Under the pieces are notes generated by a model. It did no database searches. It was given only the letters and a program-made list of their open reading frames with translations, and had not been told where the DNA came from. The translations under genes and the position numbers were made by a program. 64,000 nt of DNA from Sphingomonas abietis (GTDB lineage Bacteria > Pseudomonadota > Alphaproteobacteria > Sphingomonadales > Sphingomonadaceae). Position 1 is the first letter of the stretch. Every line of letters starts with the position of its first letter. The stretch spans positions 1,736,001-1,800,000 of the forward strand of contig NZ_CP115174.1 of NCBI RefSeq assembly GCF_027625475.1, in the 5' to 3' direction. Below are positions 1 through 9,743 of the stretch, in pieces.

Positions 1-1020
1 GCCGACCATGGTGGCGGGATCCAGGGGATCGCCCTGGACCATCGCCTCGACGCGCTTCAGCGCTTTTTCCATGAAGCGGTCATAGAGGCTTTCGTGGATC
101 AGCGCGCGGCTCGGGCAGGTGCAGACCTCGCCCTGGTTGAGCGCGAACATCGCGAAGCCCTCGATCGCCTTGTCGAGGAAATCATCGTCCTCCTGGCCGA
201 CGTCGGCGAAGAAAATGTTCGGGCTCTTGCCGCCGAGCTCGAGCGTGACCGGGATCAGATTCTCGGAGGCATATTGCATGATCAGCCGGCCGGTCGTCGT
301 CTCGCCGGTGAAGGCGATCTTGGCGATCCGCCGAGACTGGGCGAGCGGCTTGCCCGCTTCCAGGCCGAAACCGTTGACGATGTTGAGCACGCCCGCCGGC
401 AGCAGGTCGCCGACAAGCTCGGCCCAGACGAGGATCGAGGCAGGGGTCTGCTCGGCGGGCTTGATCACCACGCAATTGCCCGCGGCGATCGCGGGGGCGA
501 GCTTCCAGCAGGCCATCAGCAGCGGAAAGTTCCACGGGATGATCTGGCCGACGACGCCCAGCGGTTCGTGGAAATGATAGCCGACCAAATCATGATCGAT
601 CTCGGAGATGCCGCCCTCCTGCGCGCGGATGCAGCCGGCGAAGTAGCGGAAATGATCGATCGCGAGCGGAATGTCGGCCGCCAGCGTCTCGCGGATCGGC
701 TTGCCATTGTCCCAGGTCTCGGCGGTCGCGATCGTTTCCAGATGGGCTTCCATGCGATCGGCGATGCGATGGAGGATCAGGGCGCGCTCGGCCGGACTGG
801 TGCGGCCCCAGGAGTCCTTGGCGGCATGGGCGGCATCGAGCGCCCGCTCGATATCGACCGCGCTGCTGCGCGCCACTTCGCAGATGACCTGGCCGTCGAT
901 CGGCGAGCGGTTCTCAAAGGTGCGGCCATCGGCGGCATCGACCCAGGCGCCTCCGATGAAATTGCCGTAGCGGGCCTTGAACGGCGCGGTGCGCGCCGTG
1001 ATGCGTTCATGGGCTGTCAT
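1..1020 (-). CDS. NAD-dependent aldehyde dehydrogenase, ExaC/AldB type (C-terminus cut by window edge)
   Basis: Oxidises aldehydes (acetaldehyde-like substrates in this subfamily) to acids with NAD in the cytoplasm. The visible 340 residues run from ATG at 1020, preceded by a GGAGAGG ribosome site, to the first base of the window, so the last third of a roughly 500-residue protein is missing. Visible family motifs are IPWNFP (161-166, with the catalytic Asn), KPAE (187-190), FTGETTTG (about 237-244), LELGGKSP with the general-base Glu 261, and [11 protein letters not shown] with nucleophile Cys 300. The GEVCTCPSR form is typical of ExaC/AldB/AcoD-like enzymes used in alcohol and acetoin breakdown. 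The neighbouring GAF/Fis regulator is divergent and probably controls it. The exact substrate is not known from sequence. Confidence 0.93.
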   Translation of the reverse strand, partial: MTAHERITARTAPFKARYGNFIGGAWVDAADGRTFENRSPIDGQVICEVARSSAVDIERALDAAHAAKDSWGRTSPAERALILHRIADRMEAHLETIATAETWDNGKPIRETLAADIPLAIDHFRYFAGCIRAQEGGISEIDHDLVGYHFHEPLGVVGQIIPWNFPLLMACWKLAPAIAAGNCVVIKPAEQTPASILVWAELVGDLLPAGVLNIVNGFGLEAGKPLAQSRRIAKIAFTGETTTGRLIMQYASENLIPVTLELGGKSPNIFFADVGQEDDDFLDKAIEGFAMFALNQGEVCTCPSRALIHESLYDRFMEKALKRVEAMVQGDPLDPATMVG

Positions 1021-1149
1021 GGTCGCCTCTCCATTCCTTGTTGTGGGAGGAGGAGACACCGGCCGATTCCGTCCGGCAAGGGACGGGGCGGCATTCCCGA
1101 TCGGCCTGCCGCAAATTTTCCCCGCCCGGCGCGGCAGGTGACGCAGCCC

Positions 1150-1188
1150 GCGACAGGGTGGCGGCGACGCCTGTCGCAGATCGCGACA
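1150..1188. promoter_or_regulatory. Candidate operator: three TGTCGC/GCGACA half-sites
   Basis: The divergent spacer holds GCGACA (1150-1155), TGTCGC (1172-1177) and GCGACA (1183-1188). The last two form TGTCGC-N5-GCGACA. The first two form a longer inverted pair, GCGACAGG at 1150-1157 and CCTGTCGC at 1170-1177. The site lies about 130 bp upstream of the aldehyde dehydrogenase start and about 110 bp upstream of the regulator start, where a Fis-type HTH regulator would be expected to bind. Binding is inferred. No convincing sigma-54 -24/-12 element was seen. Confidence 0.5.
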
Positions 1189-1297
1189 GCCGGCCGGCCG
1201 GTGCCCCGATCTTCGTTCATTGCCGGAAAGACTCGTGCGGTCTAATGTCGCCCGGCAACGCGATCCGACAGACGATCGCATGATCGATGGAGAGCGC

Positions 1298-2362
1298 ATG
1301 GAAAGCGTCCTGATGGATTCGGCGCGCCGGACCTTTTTCGGCGAGGGGCGGCTGCCCGCGGCCGGGGTGCGCCAGCCTGTGCTGCAATCCTGGATACGCT
1401 GCGTGGACCTGGGCCTGGCCGAGCGTGCGCTGCCGGCCGTCGGCCCGATGCCCGACCGCGATCTGCATATTCTCCATCAACGCCATGAGAGCCTGCTGCG
1501 GCTTTGTCGCCCGGAACTGGAGACGCTGGCCGGCGAGGCCCGCGACACGGGGAGCGTCGTGATCCTGGCCGATGGCGACGGCATGATCCTCGATACGCTG
1601 GGCGACACCGGCTTCGCGTCGCGCGCGGCGCAGGTGGCGCTGCGCCCCGGCGTCTCGTGGCGCGAGGCGAGCATCGGCACCAACGCCATCGGCACCGCGA
1701 TCGCCGAGCGCAAGCCGATCGTGGTCCATGGCTCCGAGCATTTCTTCGCCGGCCATGGCGTGTTGAGCTGTGCGGCCACGCCGATCATCGATCCGCGCGG
1801 TGCGATCCTCGGCGTGCTCGACATGTCGGGGGCATCCGCCGTCGGCCATGGCCATGCGCTCGGGCTGATCCGCATGGCGGTCGACCAGATCGAGCATCGG
1901 CTCTTCCGCCAGCGCTTCGAGGATTGCCGCGTGCTGCGTTTTCATGACGATGCGGCGATGATCGGCACCAGCCGCGAGGGCATTCTGGTGTTTCGCGAGG
2001 CGCGGCTGGTGGCCGGCAACCGGCGCGGGCTGGCGTTGGTCGGCCAGCATTGGGACGCGCTCGACGATCTGCTGATCGAAGAGCTGCTCGAAGAGACGGC
2101 ATGGCACGGCCTGGACGTGCTGCTTCGCCTGCACAATGGCGTCCGCGCCGTCGGCCGGTGGGACGGGGAGGCGAATCATGCGGCGCCGGCCTGTCTCGAC
2201 CCCGTGGAGCCGTCCGTCACCGCCGAGCTGGCGGCGCGCGAGGCGGAGATGATCGACGAGGCGCTGGCGGTCGTCGGCGGCAACATCAGCGCGGCGGCGC
2301 GGCGGCTGGGCATTCACCGCAGCACGCTGCACCGGCATTTGGGGCGCCGTCGGACGTCCTGA
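1298..2362 (+). CDS. AcoR-like regulator with GAF domain and Fis HTH but no AAA+ domain
   Basis: Probable activator or repressor of the divergent aldehyde dehydrogenase gene. The 354-residue protein has an N-terminal segment ending SWIRC (about 30-35) like AcoR-family activators, then a GAF sensor domain (about 70-205, with [11 protein letters not shown]). A PAS-like stretch follows ([15 protein letters not shown]), and the C-terminus is a Fis-type helix-turn-helix ([22 protein letters not shown] spans it). Full AcoR proteins are about 600-670 residues and carry a sigma-54-interacting AAA+ ATPase between these parts. It is absent here without any frame break, so this protein cannot act as a sigma-54 enhancer-binding protein. 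ATG 1298 was chosen for the GGAGAG just upstream; ATG 1280 is an alternative. Confidence 0.85.
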   Translation: MESVLMDSARRTFFGEGRLPAAGVRQPVLQSWIRCVDLGLAERALPAVGPMPDRDLHILHQRHESLLRLCRPELETLAGEARDTGSVVILADGDGMILDTLGDTGFASRAAQVALRPGVSWREASIGTNAIGTAIAERKPIVVHGSEHFFAGHGVLSCAATPIIDPRGAILGVLDMSGASAVGHGHALGLIRMAVDQIEHRLFRQRFEDCRVLRFHDDAAMIGTSREGILVFREARLVAGNRRGLALVGQHWDALDDLLIEELLEETAWHGLDVLLRLHNGVRAVGRWDGEANHAAPACLDPVEPSVTAELAAREAEMIDEALAVVGGNISAAARRLGIHRSTLHRHLGRRRTS

Positions 2363-2381
2363 TCCGCGACGATCGCGTCGA

Positions 2382-3125
2382 TCAGGCGGGGTAGAGCGCT
2401 TCCACGAAATACAGCCCGTCCGGCGGTGCGTTGAGGCCCAGGCGGGAGCGGTCGGCGGCGGCCAGCGCGGCGGCCATGTCGTCGGGCGACCATTTGCCCT
2501 GCCCGACCAGCGCCAGGCAGCCGACCATCGAGCGGACCTGGTGGTGGAGGAAGGAGCGCGCTGCTGCTTCCACCTCGATGCCGCCCGCCACCCGCCGCAC
2601 GTCGAGCCGGTCGAGCGTCTTGACCGGGCTGGCCGACTGGCAGTGGGTCGAGCGGAAGGTGGTGAAGTCGTGCCGGCCGACCAGATGCTGCGCCGCTGCG
2701 TGCATCGCCTCGGCATCGAGCGGCGGGCGCAGCCGCCAGGCCTTGCCGAGGTCCAGCGTCAGCGGGGCGCGGCGTTCGGCGATGCGATAGATGTAGCGCC
2801 GGCCGATGCAGGAGAAGCGCGCATGCCAGTCGTCCGGCACGGTTTCGCAGGCGAGGATCGCCACCGGATGCGGCCGGGCGAGGCCGTTGATCGCCTCCAT
2901 CAGCCGGAACGGCGTGATCGGCTTCCCGATCTCGACATGCGCCGCCATGCCGGTGGCATGGACCCCGGCGTCGGTGCGCCCGGCGGCGTAGACGGTGGCG
3001 GCCTCGCCGGTGACCCGCTGCACCGCCTCCTCGATCACCTGCTGGACGCTCGGGCCATGGGCCTGCCGCTGCCAGCCCATGAACGGGCGGCCATCGAACT
3101 CCACGGTCAGCCGGAAACGGGTCAC
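2382..3125 (-). CDS. truA: tRNA pseudouridine(38-40) synthase TruA
   Basis: Converts uridines 38-40 of the tRNA anticodon arm to pseudouridine. The 247-residue product has the usual TruA length. It shows the catalytic motif [10 protein letters not shown] with Asp 52, and the later family stretches [10 protein letters not shown] and [11 protein letters not shown]. The start is a GTG at 3125 that overlaps the fmt stop as GTGA, so truA is translationally coupled behind fmt. An upstream ATG is not available without running deep into fmt in another frame. Confidence 0.96.
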   Translation of the reverse strand: MTRFRLTVEFDGRPFMGWQRQAHGPSVQQVIEEAVQRVTGEAATVYAAGRTDAGVHATGMAAHVEIGKPITPFRLMEAINGLARPHPVAILACETVPDDWHARFSCIGRRYIYRIAERRAPLTLDLGKAWRLRPPLDAEAMHAAAQHLVGRHDFTTFRSTHCQSASPVKTLDRLDVRRVAGGIEVEAAARSFLHHQVRSMVGCLALVGQGKWSPDDMAAALAAADRSRLGLNAPPDGLYFVEALYPA

Positions 3126-4027
3126 GCCAGGATCGTGCCCTTGGGGATGGCGAAGCCGCGCAGCAGATCCGGCGTCGGCATCGCGCCGCGCCCGGCGCGC
3201 TTCACCAGCAACGGCCGGATCGTCCCCGATCCGCAGGCGATGCAGAGCATGTCGTCGGTCACTTCGCCGGGGCGTCCGTCGGCGGTCTCGATCGACGCGG
3301 CGAGAATCTGGATGCGCTCGCCGCCATGTTCGAAGAAGGCGCCCGGCGCCGGATTGAAGGCGCGGATGTGGCGTTCGACCTGGGCGGCATCCTGCGCGAA
3401 ATCGATCCGCGCCTCCGCCTTCTCGATCTTGGCGGCGTAGGTGATGCCGTCCGTGGGCTGCGGGATGGCGGCGAAATCGTCCGGATGGGCGAGCACGCGC
3501 ACCATCAGCTTGGCGCCGAGGGCGGCCAGTTCGCCGGTCAGCGCGCCGGCCGTCTTGTGATCGACCCGCACCCGGCCTTCCAGCCGCACCGGCCCGGTAT
3601 CGAGGCCCTTCTCCATCTGCATGATGCCGACGCCGGTCTCGTCGTCGCCGGCCAGGATCGCGCGCTGCACCGGGGCGGCGCCGCGCCAGCGCGGCAGCAG
3701 CGAGCCATGGACGTTGAGGCAGCCGCGCCGCGGCGCCTCCAGCACCGGCACCGGCAGGATCAGGCCATAGGCCGCCACCACCGCGACATCGAGCGCCAGT
3801 GCGGCGAAGGCCGCCTGTTCGTCGGCACCGCGCAGCGTCAGCGGATGGCGCACGTCCAGCCCCAGCGCTTCGGCACGCAGATGCACCGGGGTCGGCTGGA
3901 GCGCCTTGCCCCGCCCGGCGCGCCTTGGCGGCTGGGTGTAGACCGCGGCGATGTCGTGCCCGGCCTCGACCAGCGCATCGAGCGTCGCGACGGCGAAATC
4001 GGGGGTGCCCATGAAGGCGATGCGCAT
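3122..4027 (-). CDS. fmt: Methionyl-tRNA formyltransferase
   Basis: Formylates Met-tRNAfMet using 10-formyltetrahydrofolate to make the initiator tRNA. The 301-residue product begins [11 protein letters not shown], the standard Fmt N-terminus. It carries the catalytic NVH motif (Asn 105, His 107), [11 protein letters not shown] (109-119) and GLDTGPV with Asp 143; the C-terminal tRNA-binding OB-like domain follows. An in-frame ATG three codons upstream (4036) is also possible. It forms an operon with truA. The partner deformylase gene def is 0.7 kb away on the other strand beyond recR, rather than next to fmt as in many bacteria. Confidence 0.96.
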   Translation of the reverse strand: MRIAFMGTPDFAVATLDALVEAGHDIAAVYTQPPRRAGRGKALQPTPVHLRAEALGLDVRHPLTLRGADEQAAFAALALDVAVVAAYGLILPVPVLEAPRRGCLNVHGSLLPRWRGAAPVQRAILAGDDETGVGIMQMEKGLDTGPVRLEGRVRVDHKTAGALTGELAALGAKLMVRVLAHPDDFAAIPQPTDGITYAAKIEKAEARIDFAQDAAQVERHIRAFNPAPGAFFEHGGERIQILAASIETADGRPGEVTDDMLCIACGSGTIRPLLVKRAGRGAMPTPDLLRGFAIPKGTILA

Positions 4028-4092
4028 CTTCGTCATGGGATGGCACCCCAAGCGCTTGGCAAGCCCCAACGCAAGCCCATATGCATATCCGC

Positions 4093-4689
4093 ATGGCTTC
4101 TCCCGAAATCGAAGTGCTGACCCAGGCGCTGGCGCGGCTCCCCGGCCTCGGCCCGCGCTCGGCCCGGCGCGCCGTCCTCCACCTGCTCAAGAAGCGCGAG
4201 ACGGCGCTGGTGCCGCTGCTGCGCGCGCTGGAGCTGGTCAATGAGCGGCTCGCGACCTGCTCGACCTGCGGCAATGTCGACACCACCGATCCCTGCGCGA
4301 TCTGCGCCGATCCGCGCCGCGACCAGCGCTCGCTCTGCGTGGTCGAGGAGGTGGCGGACCTGTGGGCGCTGGAGCGTTCGCGCCTGTTCCCCGGCCGCTT
4401 CCACGTGCTCGGCGGCCGGCTGTCGGCGCTGGAGGGGGTGCGGCCCGAGGATCTGTCGGTCGATCGCCTGATCGCGCGGCTCACGGCGGGCGGGATCGAC
4501 GAGGTGGTGCTCGCCACCAACGCGACGCTGGAGGGGCAGACCACCGCCCACTATATCGCCGAGCGGCTGGAGGGCTTTCCGATCCGGCTGACCCGGCTCG
4601 CCCATGGCCTGCCGGTCGGCGGCGAACTCGATTATCTGGATGAGGGCACGCTGGCGCAGGCGCTGCGGGCGCGGCGGCCGATCGATTAA
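4093..4689 (+). CDS. recR: Recombination mediator RecR
   Basis: Works with RecO and RecF to load RecA on gapped single-stranded DNA. The 198-residue protein matches the family length. It has the N-terminal HhH region ([15 protein letters not shown]), a C4 zinc finger with Cys 56, 59, 68 and 71, and a Toprim domain starting LCVVEE, with the conserved [15 protein letters not shown] stretch near the end. ATG 4081 would add four residues; neither start has a clear ribosome site. It is divergent from fmt with about 65 bp between them, which must hold both promoters. Confidence 0.95.
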   Translation: MASPEIEVLTQALARLPGLGPRSARRAVLHLLKKRETALVPLLRALELVNERLATCSTCGNVDTTDPCAICADPRRDQRSLCVVEEVADLWALERSRLFPGRFHVLGGRLSALEGVRPEDLSVDRLIARLTAGGIDEVVLATNATLEGQTTAHYIAERLEGFPIRLTRLAHGLPVGGELDYLDEGTLAQALRARRPID

Positions 4690-4708
4690 GCTGATCGAGA
4701 GGGTTCGC

Positions 4709-4737
4709 TTGACCTTCGCGGGCACCGATCCTAGCTC
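4709..4737 (+). promoter_or_regulatory. Possible sigma-70-like promoter of def
   Basis: TTGACC at 4709-4714 is followed after 17 bp by TAGCTC at 4732-4737. The -35 is close to consensus and the -10 is weak. It lies just before the def start in the 54-bp gap after recR. Read-through from recR is equally possible. Confidence 0.25.
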
Positions 4738-4743
4738 ACGGCG

Positions 4744-5286
4744 ATGGCTATTCTTCCCATCGTCGAAATCCCCGATCCGCGCCTGCGCGAGATTTCGAAG
4801 CCCGTCGAGACCTTCGACGCGGCGCTCCAGACCCTGATCGACGACATGTTCGAGACGATGTACGATGCGCCGGGCATCGGCCTCGCCGCGATCCAGGTCG
4901 GCGAACCGCTGCGCCTGCTGGTGATCGACCTCCAGGAAAGCGTGGACGAGGCGGAGGACGACAAGCCCGGCCCGAAGAATCCACGGGTGTTCATCAACCC
5001 CGAATTCTCCGAGGAATCGGACGAGACGAACGTCTATGCCGAGGGCTGCCTGTCGATTCCGGACCAATATGCCGATGTCGAGCGGCCCGCCCGAATCCGC
5101 GCCAAATGGCTCGATCGTGACGGCAAGGCGCATGACGAGGTGATCGAGGGCCTGCTCGCTACCTGCCTCCAGCATGAGGAGGATCATCTGAACGGGATCG
5201 TCTTCACCGATCACCTGTCCCGCATGAAGCGCGACATGCTGCTGAAGAAGCTGGAAAAACAGCGCAAGCAGACGCGCGCGGCCTGA
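4744..5286 (+). CDS. def: Peptide deformylase
   Basis: Removes the N-formyl group from nascent proteins at the ribosome exit. All three family motifs are intact in the 180-residue protein: [10 protein letters not shown] (44-53), EGCLSIP (100-106, metal ligand Cys 102) and QHEEDH (His 144 and His 148 as metal ligands, Glu 145 as catalytic base). The basic C-terminal tail ([13 protein letters not shown]) resembles the ribosome-binding helix of other deformylases. It lies 54 bp behind recR on the same strand. Confidence 0.97.
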   Translation: MAILPIVEIPDPRLREISKPVETFDAALQTLIDDMFETMYDAPGIGLAAIQVGEPLRLLVIDLQESVDEAEDDKPGPKNPRVFINPEFSEESDETNVYAEGCLSIPDQYADVERPARIRAKWLDRDGKAHDEVIEGLLATCLQHEEDHLNGIVFTDHLSRMKRDMLLKKLEKQRKQTRAA

Positions 5287-5303
5287 TTTTCCAGGCGGGC
5301 GCG

Positions 5304-5321
5304 GGCAAGCTACGGCTTGCC
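5304..5321. other. Stable stem-loop between def and rmuC
   Basis: GGCAAGC and GCTTGCC pair as a 7-bp stem closed by a TACG (UNCG-type) tetraloop. There is no T-run, so a rho-independent terminator is not clearly supported. It may stabilise or process the def transcript. Confidence 0.45.
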
Positions 5322-5372
5322 ATGTAGGATTTGCACTGATACGTTCCCGCTTCGTTCCATATGGAGGGGTGC

Positions 5373-6782
5373 ATGGAGCCTGTCGTCGCGATCCTGATGG
5401 CCTGTATCGCGCTGGTCTGCGGGCTGGTGGCGGGATGGCTGTTCGCCGCGCGCGGCACCGTGCCGCTCCGGGCGGAGCGCGATCGGCTGGATGAACGCTC
5501 CCGCGCCGCCGAGACCGCGCGTGCAACCGCCGAGGAGCGGGCCAGCGCCACCCCGCTGCTGCGCGCCGCTCTCGACGAAGTCACCCGCGAACGCGACTCG
5601 GCGTTGCGCGATCTCGCGGCCGAGCGGGCCGGCGCCCAGCAGCGCACCGAGGCGTTCGAGGCCCGGCTGACCGAGCTGCGCGAAGCCAAGGATTCGCTCT
5701 CCGCCCAGTTCAGCGAAGTCGGCGCGAAGCTGCTCGGCGAAGCGCAGAAGGCGTTCCTCGAGCGCGCCGACCAGCGTTTCGCGCAGGCCGACGAGAAGTC
5801 CGGCGAGCGGCTGAAGGCGCTGCTCAACCCGGTCGAGACCACGCTCAAGCGCTATGAGGAGAGCGTCGGCAAGGTCGAGAAGGAGCGGACCGAGGCCTAT
5901 GGCAACCTCACCGGGCTGATTTCCTCGATGCGCGACGGGCAGGAAGCGGTGCGCGGCGAGGCGGCGCGGCTGGTCAACGCGTTGCGGGCGGCGCCCAAGG
6001 CGCGCGGGCGCTGGGGCGAGCAGCAGTTGCGCAACGTGCTGGAGACCTGCGGGCTCGCCGAGCATACCGATTTCGCCATGGAGGTGTCGGTCGCGATGGA
6101 CGACGGCGCGCGGTTGCGGCCCGATGCGATCGTGCGGGTGCCGGGCGGGCGGGCGCTGGTGATCGACGCGAAAGTGTCGCTCAACGCCTATCAGGATGCC
6201 TTCGCCGCGATCGACGAGGCCGAGCGCGCCAGGCATCTCGCCATCCATGCCGCCGCGATGAAGGCGCATGTCACCGGGCTCTCGGCCAAGGCCTATTGGA
6301 GCCAGTTCGAGGATGCGCCGGACTATGTGATCATGTTCGTGCCGGGCGAGCATTTCCTCGCCGCCGCGCTCGAGAATGATCCGACGCTCTGGGATTATGC
6401 CTTCGACCGGCGGGTGCTGCTGGCGACGCCGACCAACCTGGTCGCGATCGCGCGCACCGTCTCGGCGGTCTGGCGGCAGGAGAAGCTGGCCAAGGAGGCC
6501 CAGCAGATCGGCACGCTCGGCAAGGAGATGTACGAGCGGCTGTCGGCGGCGGCCGGGCATCTGCGCAAGGTCGGCACCGGGCTGTCGAGCGCGGTCAACA
6601 ATTACAACAGCTTCGTCTCGTCGTTCGAGAGCCGGGTACTGGTCACGGGCCGCAAATTCCGCGACCTCAACATCGAGACCGGCGGCCGCGAGATCGAGGG
6701 CGTGGTGCCGGTCGAGGCGCTGGCGCGGGGCACGAACGCGGCGGAGCTGATCGACGCGACGACAGCGGAAGCGGCGGAGTAG
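5373..6782 (+). CDS. rmuC: DNA recombination protein RmuC
   Basis: RmuC-family proteins limit DNA inversions and carry a PD-(D/E)XK-like nuclease fold. The 469-residue product starts at ATG 5373, directly behind a GGAGGGG ribosome site; an ATG four codons upstream sits in front of that site and is less likely. A membrane anchor (about 3-25) is followed by a long charged coiled coil (about 28-130) and the conserved RmuC domain. That domain includes RGRWGEQQLRNVLETCGL, RPDAIVRVPGGRALVIDAKVS and the C-terminal NNYNSFVSSFESRVL stretches. It is likely an inner-membrane-tethered protein facing the cytoplasm. Confidence 0.94.
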   Translation: MEPVVAILMACIALVCGLVAGWLFAARGTVPLRAERDRLDERSRAAETARATAEERASATPLLRAALDEVTRERDSALRDLAAERAGAQQRTEAFEARLTELREAKDSLSAQFSEVGAKLLGEAQKAFLERADQRFAQADEKSGERLKALLNPVETTLKRYEESVGKVEKERTEAYGNLTGLISSMRDGQEAVRGEAARLVNALRAAPKARGRWGEQQLRNVLETCGLAEHTDFAMEVSVAMDDGARLRPDAIVRVPGGRALVIDAKVSLNAYQDAFAAIDEAERARHLAIHAAAMKAHVTGLSAKAYWSQFEDAPDYVIMFVPGEHFLAAALENDPTLWDYAFDRRVLLATPTNLVAIARTVSAVWRQEKLAKEAQQIGTLGKEMYERLSAAAGHLRKVGTGLSSAVNNYNSFVSSFESRVLVTGRKFRDLNIETGGREIEGVVPVEALARGTNAAELIDATTAEAAE

Positions 6783-6971
6783 GGGGTCCAGCGCCTGCCG
6801 CGCTCCATCAAGATTGTCGTTCGGGCCGAGCGAAGGCGAGGTGCGGCCCGAGATGAGCGCGTGCAGCCTGTCCCTCGGCTGAGCGCGGAACAAACGGTTG
6901 GACGTCGGGCACCGCATTCGGGCGGAGAGCGTTTGGACGGGCCGCTTCAGCCTGAGCCTTTCTCATCAGAC

Positions 6972-6998
6972 CCGTTCGCACTGAGCCTGTCGAAGTGC
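6972..6998. repeat. Short palindromic repeat unit (CGTTCG-NN-CTGAGC family)
   Basis: CCGTTCGCACTGAGCCTGTC and the following bases to 6998 form a small hairpin (GCACT at 6978-6982 with AGTGC at 6994-6998). It belongs to the same family as the units at 10612-10691. Such units are common between sphingomonad genes. The rest of the 251-bp gap 6783-7033 holds related GC-rich fragments but no gene. Confidence 0.5.
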
Positions 6999-7004
6999 AT
7001 GCTT

Positions 7005-7041
7005 CAAACGCCGGCGTTTGCCGCCATCCCCTTTCAAGGGG
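7005..7041. other. Perfect palindrome and hairpin at the 3' end of the YkgJ-like gene
   Basis: CAAACGCCGGCGTTTG (7005-7020) is a perfect 16-bp palindrome. CCCCTTTCAAGGGG (7028-7041) is a second hairpin whose loop region contains the stop codon of the minus-strand gene. Together they could end or protect that transcript. There is no clear T-run. Confidence 0.4.
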
Positions 7042-7987
7042 TCAAAGGCGCTCGGTGCGCCAGCATGGCGTGGGGCTGCGTGGCTGACCCTTGCCGCAAG
7101 CCCGACAATGACTGGTCATAGGCCGCCCGCATATCCAGCAGATCCTGCATCACCGCCGGATCCTCGCTGACCGAGATTTCGTGCTGGATCAACGCAAGTT
7201 GTTTCCGGCAGACATCCTCGAACGCCGCCGCCGTCATCGCGCCATCCTCCCTCAGCGCACGCCAGGCGGCGAGCATCGGCACGCTGCTGGCATAGCCATT
7301 GTCGGATTGTTCCAGCACGGCGTCGTAGGTCGGCAGCCGCGCGGCCGCCGCCGTCGCCGGGTCGTCCATCAGCAGGAGCAGGTGTTCCTTCCAGCCCCGA
7401 TCCGCCTTGGCGCGCGCGATCGCGGCGTCACGGGCCTGCGCGACCTCGCGATCGACGATCCTTCTCCCGTCGAGGACGAGCGGCGCGGACGGTGAGGTGT
7501 CGCATCGATAGCCCGGCGTGCCGACGAAGCCGTCGAGATAGGCGGCAAGCGTCGAGGGAGGCCGCGAATAATGCAGGGGAACAGTGCGGCAGGTGAGCGG
7601 CCTGATAGCATGGATGGCGCACAGATCGTCGACGAGATGGGGGCAGCGCTTCCGCCCGAAATCCTGCGCCATCGCCGAGATGGTGAGATAACGGTGCCGC
7701 TCCCGCGGATTGTCGATGGTCTTGCGGCTGGCGAAGGCGCCGAGCTGCCGCCGCTTCTCCTCCAGCGCCGGGCGCAGCGGAATCCGGCTCTGCTCGTCCC
7801 GCCACCAGGGCTGCGCCCATCCCGAACGCTCGCTGGCGGGAAGGCCGTGAACCTTGAACAGCAGCGCGATCACGAAGCGGTCGGCCAGTGCGATCGTCTC
7901 GCCCAATTCCATCTCGGGGCCGCTGTCGCAGCAGCGTCCGCAGGCGGTGCAGGCGAAATGGCGTTTGCCGGGGTCCAGAGCGGTCAT
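7034..7987 (-). CDS. YkgJ-family cysteine-cluster protein
   Basis: Function unknown. The family (CxxCxxCC zinc/iron-chelating domain) is thought to bind a metal or cluster. The 317-residue protein has ACTACGRCC near its N-terminus (Cys 13, 16, 19, 20) and further cysteines in RKRCPHL, DDLCAIH and PLTCRTVP, spaced as in YkgJ-like domains. The C-terminal half is helical with no motif I recognise. It is longer than a minimal YkgJ domain (about 100 residues). It sits alone downstream of the catalase gene on the same strand, 156 bp beyond the catalase stop. Confidence 0.8.
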   Translation of the reverse strand: MTALDPGKRHFACTACGRCCDSGPEMELGETIALADRFVIALLFKVHGLPASERSGWAQPWWRDEQSRIPLRPALEEKRRQLGAFASRKTIDNPRERHRYLTISAMAQDFGRKRCPHLVDDLCAIHAIRPLTCRTVPLHYSRPPSTLAAYLDGFVGTPGYRCDTSPSAPLVLDGRRIVDREVAQARDAAIARAKADRGWKEHLLLLMDDPATAAAARLPTYDAVLEQSDNGYASSVPMLAAWRALREDGAMTAAAFEDVCRKQLALIQHEISVSEDPAVMQDLLDMRAAYDQSLSGLRQGSATQPHAMLAHRAPLTP

Positions 7988-8101
7988 GGCGGCCTGACGG
8001 ATCGAGGGAGCATCCCGATTGGCCGATCAGGCGATCATCCGCAACCCGACGCCGACGCGACCCGACGCCGGCGCGACCCTGGGCCGGGCGCGCGCAGCGC
8101 C

Positions 8102-8137
8102 GGCGAAGGGCGGCGCGTCGCCACGCCGCCCTTCGCC
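8102..8137 (-). terminator. Perfect 14-bp stem-loop just downstream of the catalase gene
   Basis: GGCGAAGGGCGGCG (8102-8115) and CGCCGCCCTTCGCC (8124-8137) pair without mismatch around an 8-nt loop, 6 bp past the catalase stop codon. No T-run follows on the minus strand, so it may be a terminator lacking the U-tract or an mRNA 3'-end stabiliser. Confidence 0.55.
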
Positions 8138-8143
8138 GTCATC

Positions 8144-9682
8144 CTACTTCACCGGATGCAGCGCCATCGCATCGACATGCTTCTCGGTCTCGTCGGTCTC
8201 GTGCGCCTCGTCCATCGCGGCGAGCGCGGCCTTCACGCCGGCGGCATAGGCCGGATCGACCTTATCGAGATGGTCGGTCCAGCGATCGATGATGAATTGC
8301 GGGATGCCGTGCATCGCCCCCGCCATGTTGGCAAACAGGCGGCCCTTCTGGGCGTCGTCCATCAGCTGGAACAGCGCGCGCGGCTGGGCATAGTCCTCAT
8401 TGCCCTCGCGGTGGTTCCAGCGCTTGGCGACGCCGTCGACCTCCATCGGCGGTTCGAGATAGGAGGGATCCTCCACCGGCCCGCCGAAGCTGTTGGGCTC
8501 ATAATAGGCATCGACATTCTTGTTGGCCGCGAAGAAGCGCAGCAGCCCGTCCTTGTGATAATGGTTCACCGGCACCTTGGGCTGGTTGACCGGCAGCGCC
8601 TCATAATGGGCGCCGAGCCGGTGGCGATGCGCGTCGGCATAGGAGAAGATCCGTGCCTGGAGCATCTTGTCGGGCGAGAAGCTGATGCCCTTGACGATGT
8701 TGGACGGGCTGAACGCCGCCTGCTCGATCTCGGCGAAATAATTGTCCGGATTCCGGTTCAGCTCCATCTCGCCGACTTCGATCAGCGGGAAATCGGCGTG
8801 CGGCCACACCTTGGTGAGATCGAACGGATTGAACGCAGTCTCGTTCGCCTGCGCCTGCGTCATCACCTGGACGTACATCGTCCATTTCGGGAAGCGGCCG
8901 CCGTCGATCGCGCCGTACAATGCCTCCTGATAGCTTTCGCGGCTGTTGCCGATCACGGCATTGGCCTCGTCGTTGGTGTAATGCTGGTGGCCCTGCTGGG
9001 TCTTGAAGTGGAACTTCACCCACACGCGCTCGCCGGCATCGTTCCACATCGAGAAGGTGTGGCTGCCATAGCCGTTCATGTGCATCGGCGAGACCGGCAG
9101 GCCGCGATCCGAGAACAGGATCGTCACCTGGTGCAGCGATTCGGGCGACAGCGACCAGAAATCCCACATTGCGGTCGGCGAGCGCAGGTTGGTCTTGGGG
9201 TGGCGCTTCTGGGTGCGGATGAAGTCCGGGAACTTGTACGGATCGCGCACGAAGAACACCGGCGTGTTGTTGCCGACCAGATCCCAATTGCCGTCCTCGG
9301 TGTAGAATTTGATCGAGAAGCCGCGCACGTCGCGCTCGGCATCCGCCGCGCCCTGCTCGCCCGCCACGGTCGAGAAGCGGACCAGCAGATCGGTCTGCTT
9401 GCCGATCGCGTTGAACAGCTTGGCGTTGGTGTATTTGGTCACTTCGGTCGAAGTGACGGTGAGCGTGCCGAAGGCGCCCCAGCCCTTGGCATGGACGACG
9501 CGCTCGGGAATGCGCTCGCGATTCTGGTGGCTGAGCTTTTCGACCAGCTGGTAATCCTGGAGCAGCAGCGGCCCGCGCGGGCCGGCGGTCAGGCTGTTCT
9601 GGTTGTCGCCGACCGGCGCGCCGGCCGACGTGGTGAGCGTCGGGCGCTGGGCCTTGTCGGCGTCGGTGGGATGTTCGGACAT
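8144..9682 (-). CDS. katA: Clade 3 monofunctional catalase
   Basis: Breaks hydrogen peroxide to water and oxygen with a heme. The 512-residue small-subunit catalase has the distal heme His 64 in [13 protein letters not shown], the distal Asn region [12 protein letters not shown], and the proximal [14 protein letters not shown] with the heme-ligand Tyr. Length and the lack of a C-terminal flavodoxin-like domain place it with KatA/clade 3 rather than KatE. ATG 9682 is chosen because GAGGAGG lies 7 bp upstream; an upstream in-frame start at 9703 lacks one. No signal peptide is visible. The 114-bp upstream gap carries a perfect palindrome that may bind a peroxide-responsive regulator. Confidence 0.96.
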   Translation of the reverse strand: MSEHPTDADKAQRPTLTTSAGAPVGDNQNSLTAGPRGPLLLQDYQLVEKLSHQNRERIPERVVHAKGWGAFGTLTVTSTEVTKYTNAKLFNAIGKQTDLLVRFSTVAGEQGAADAERDVRGFSIKFYTEDGNWDLVGNNTPVFFVRDPYKFPDFIRTQKRHPKTNLRSPTAMWDFWSLSPESLHQVTILFSDRGLPVSPMHMNGYGSHTFSMWNDAGERVWVKFHFKTQQGHQHYTNDEANAVIGNSRESYQEALYGAIDGGRFPKWTMYVQVMTQAQANETAFNPFDLTKVWPHADFPLIEVGEMELNRNPDNYFAEIEQAAFSPSNIVKGISFSPDKMLQARIFSYADAHRHRLGAHYEALPVNQPKVPVNHYHKDGLLRFFAANKNVDAYYEPNSFGGPVEDPSYLEPPMEVDGVAKRWNHREGNEDYAQPRALFQLMDDAQKGRLFANMAGAMHGIPQFIIDRWTDHLDKVDPAYAAGVKAALAAMDEAHETDETEKHVDAMALHPVK

Positions 9683-9743
9683 GATGAGCCTCCTCTGTCG
9701 CACAATCTGGTGACAGGGGATTGGGCGCTATCGAATGATCGGT

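Noticed and set aside
1085..1130. Possible sigma-54 promoter for the aldehyde dehydrogenase (AAAATTTGC on the minus strand)
   Set aside because: A TTTGC is present but the GG of the -24 element is not at the required spacing, and the neighbouring regulator lacks the AAA+ domain needed for sigma-54.
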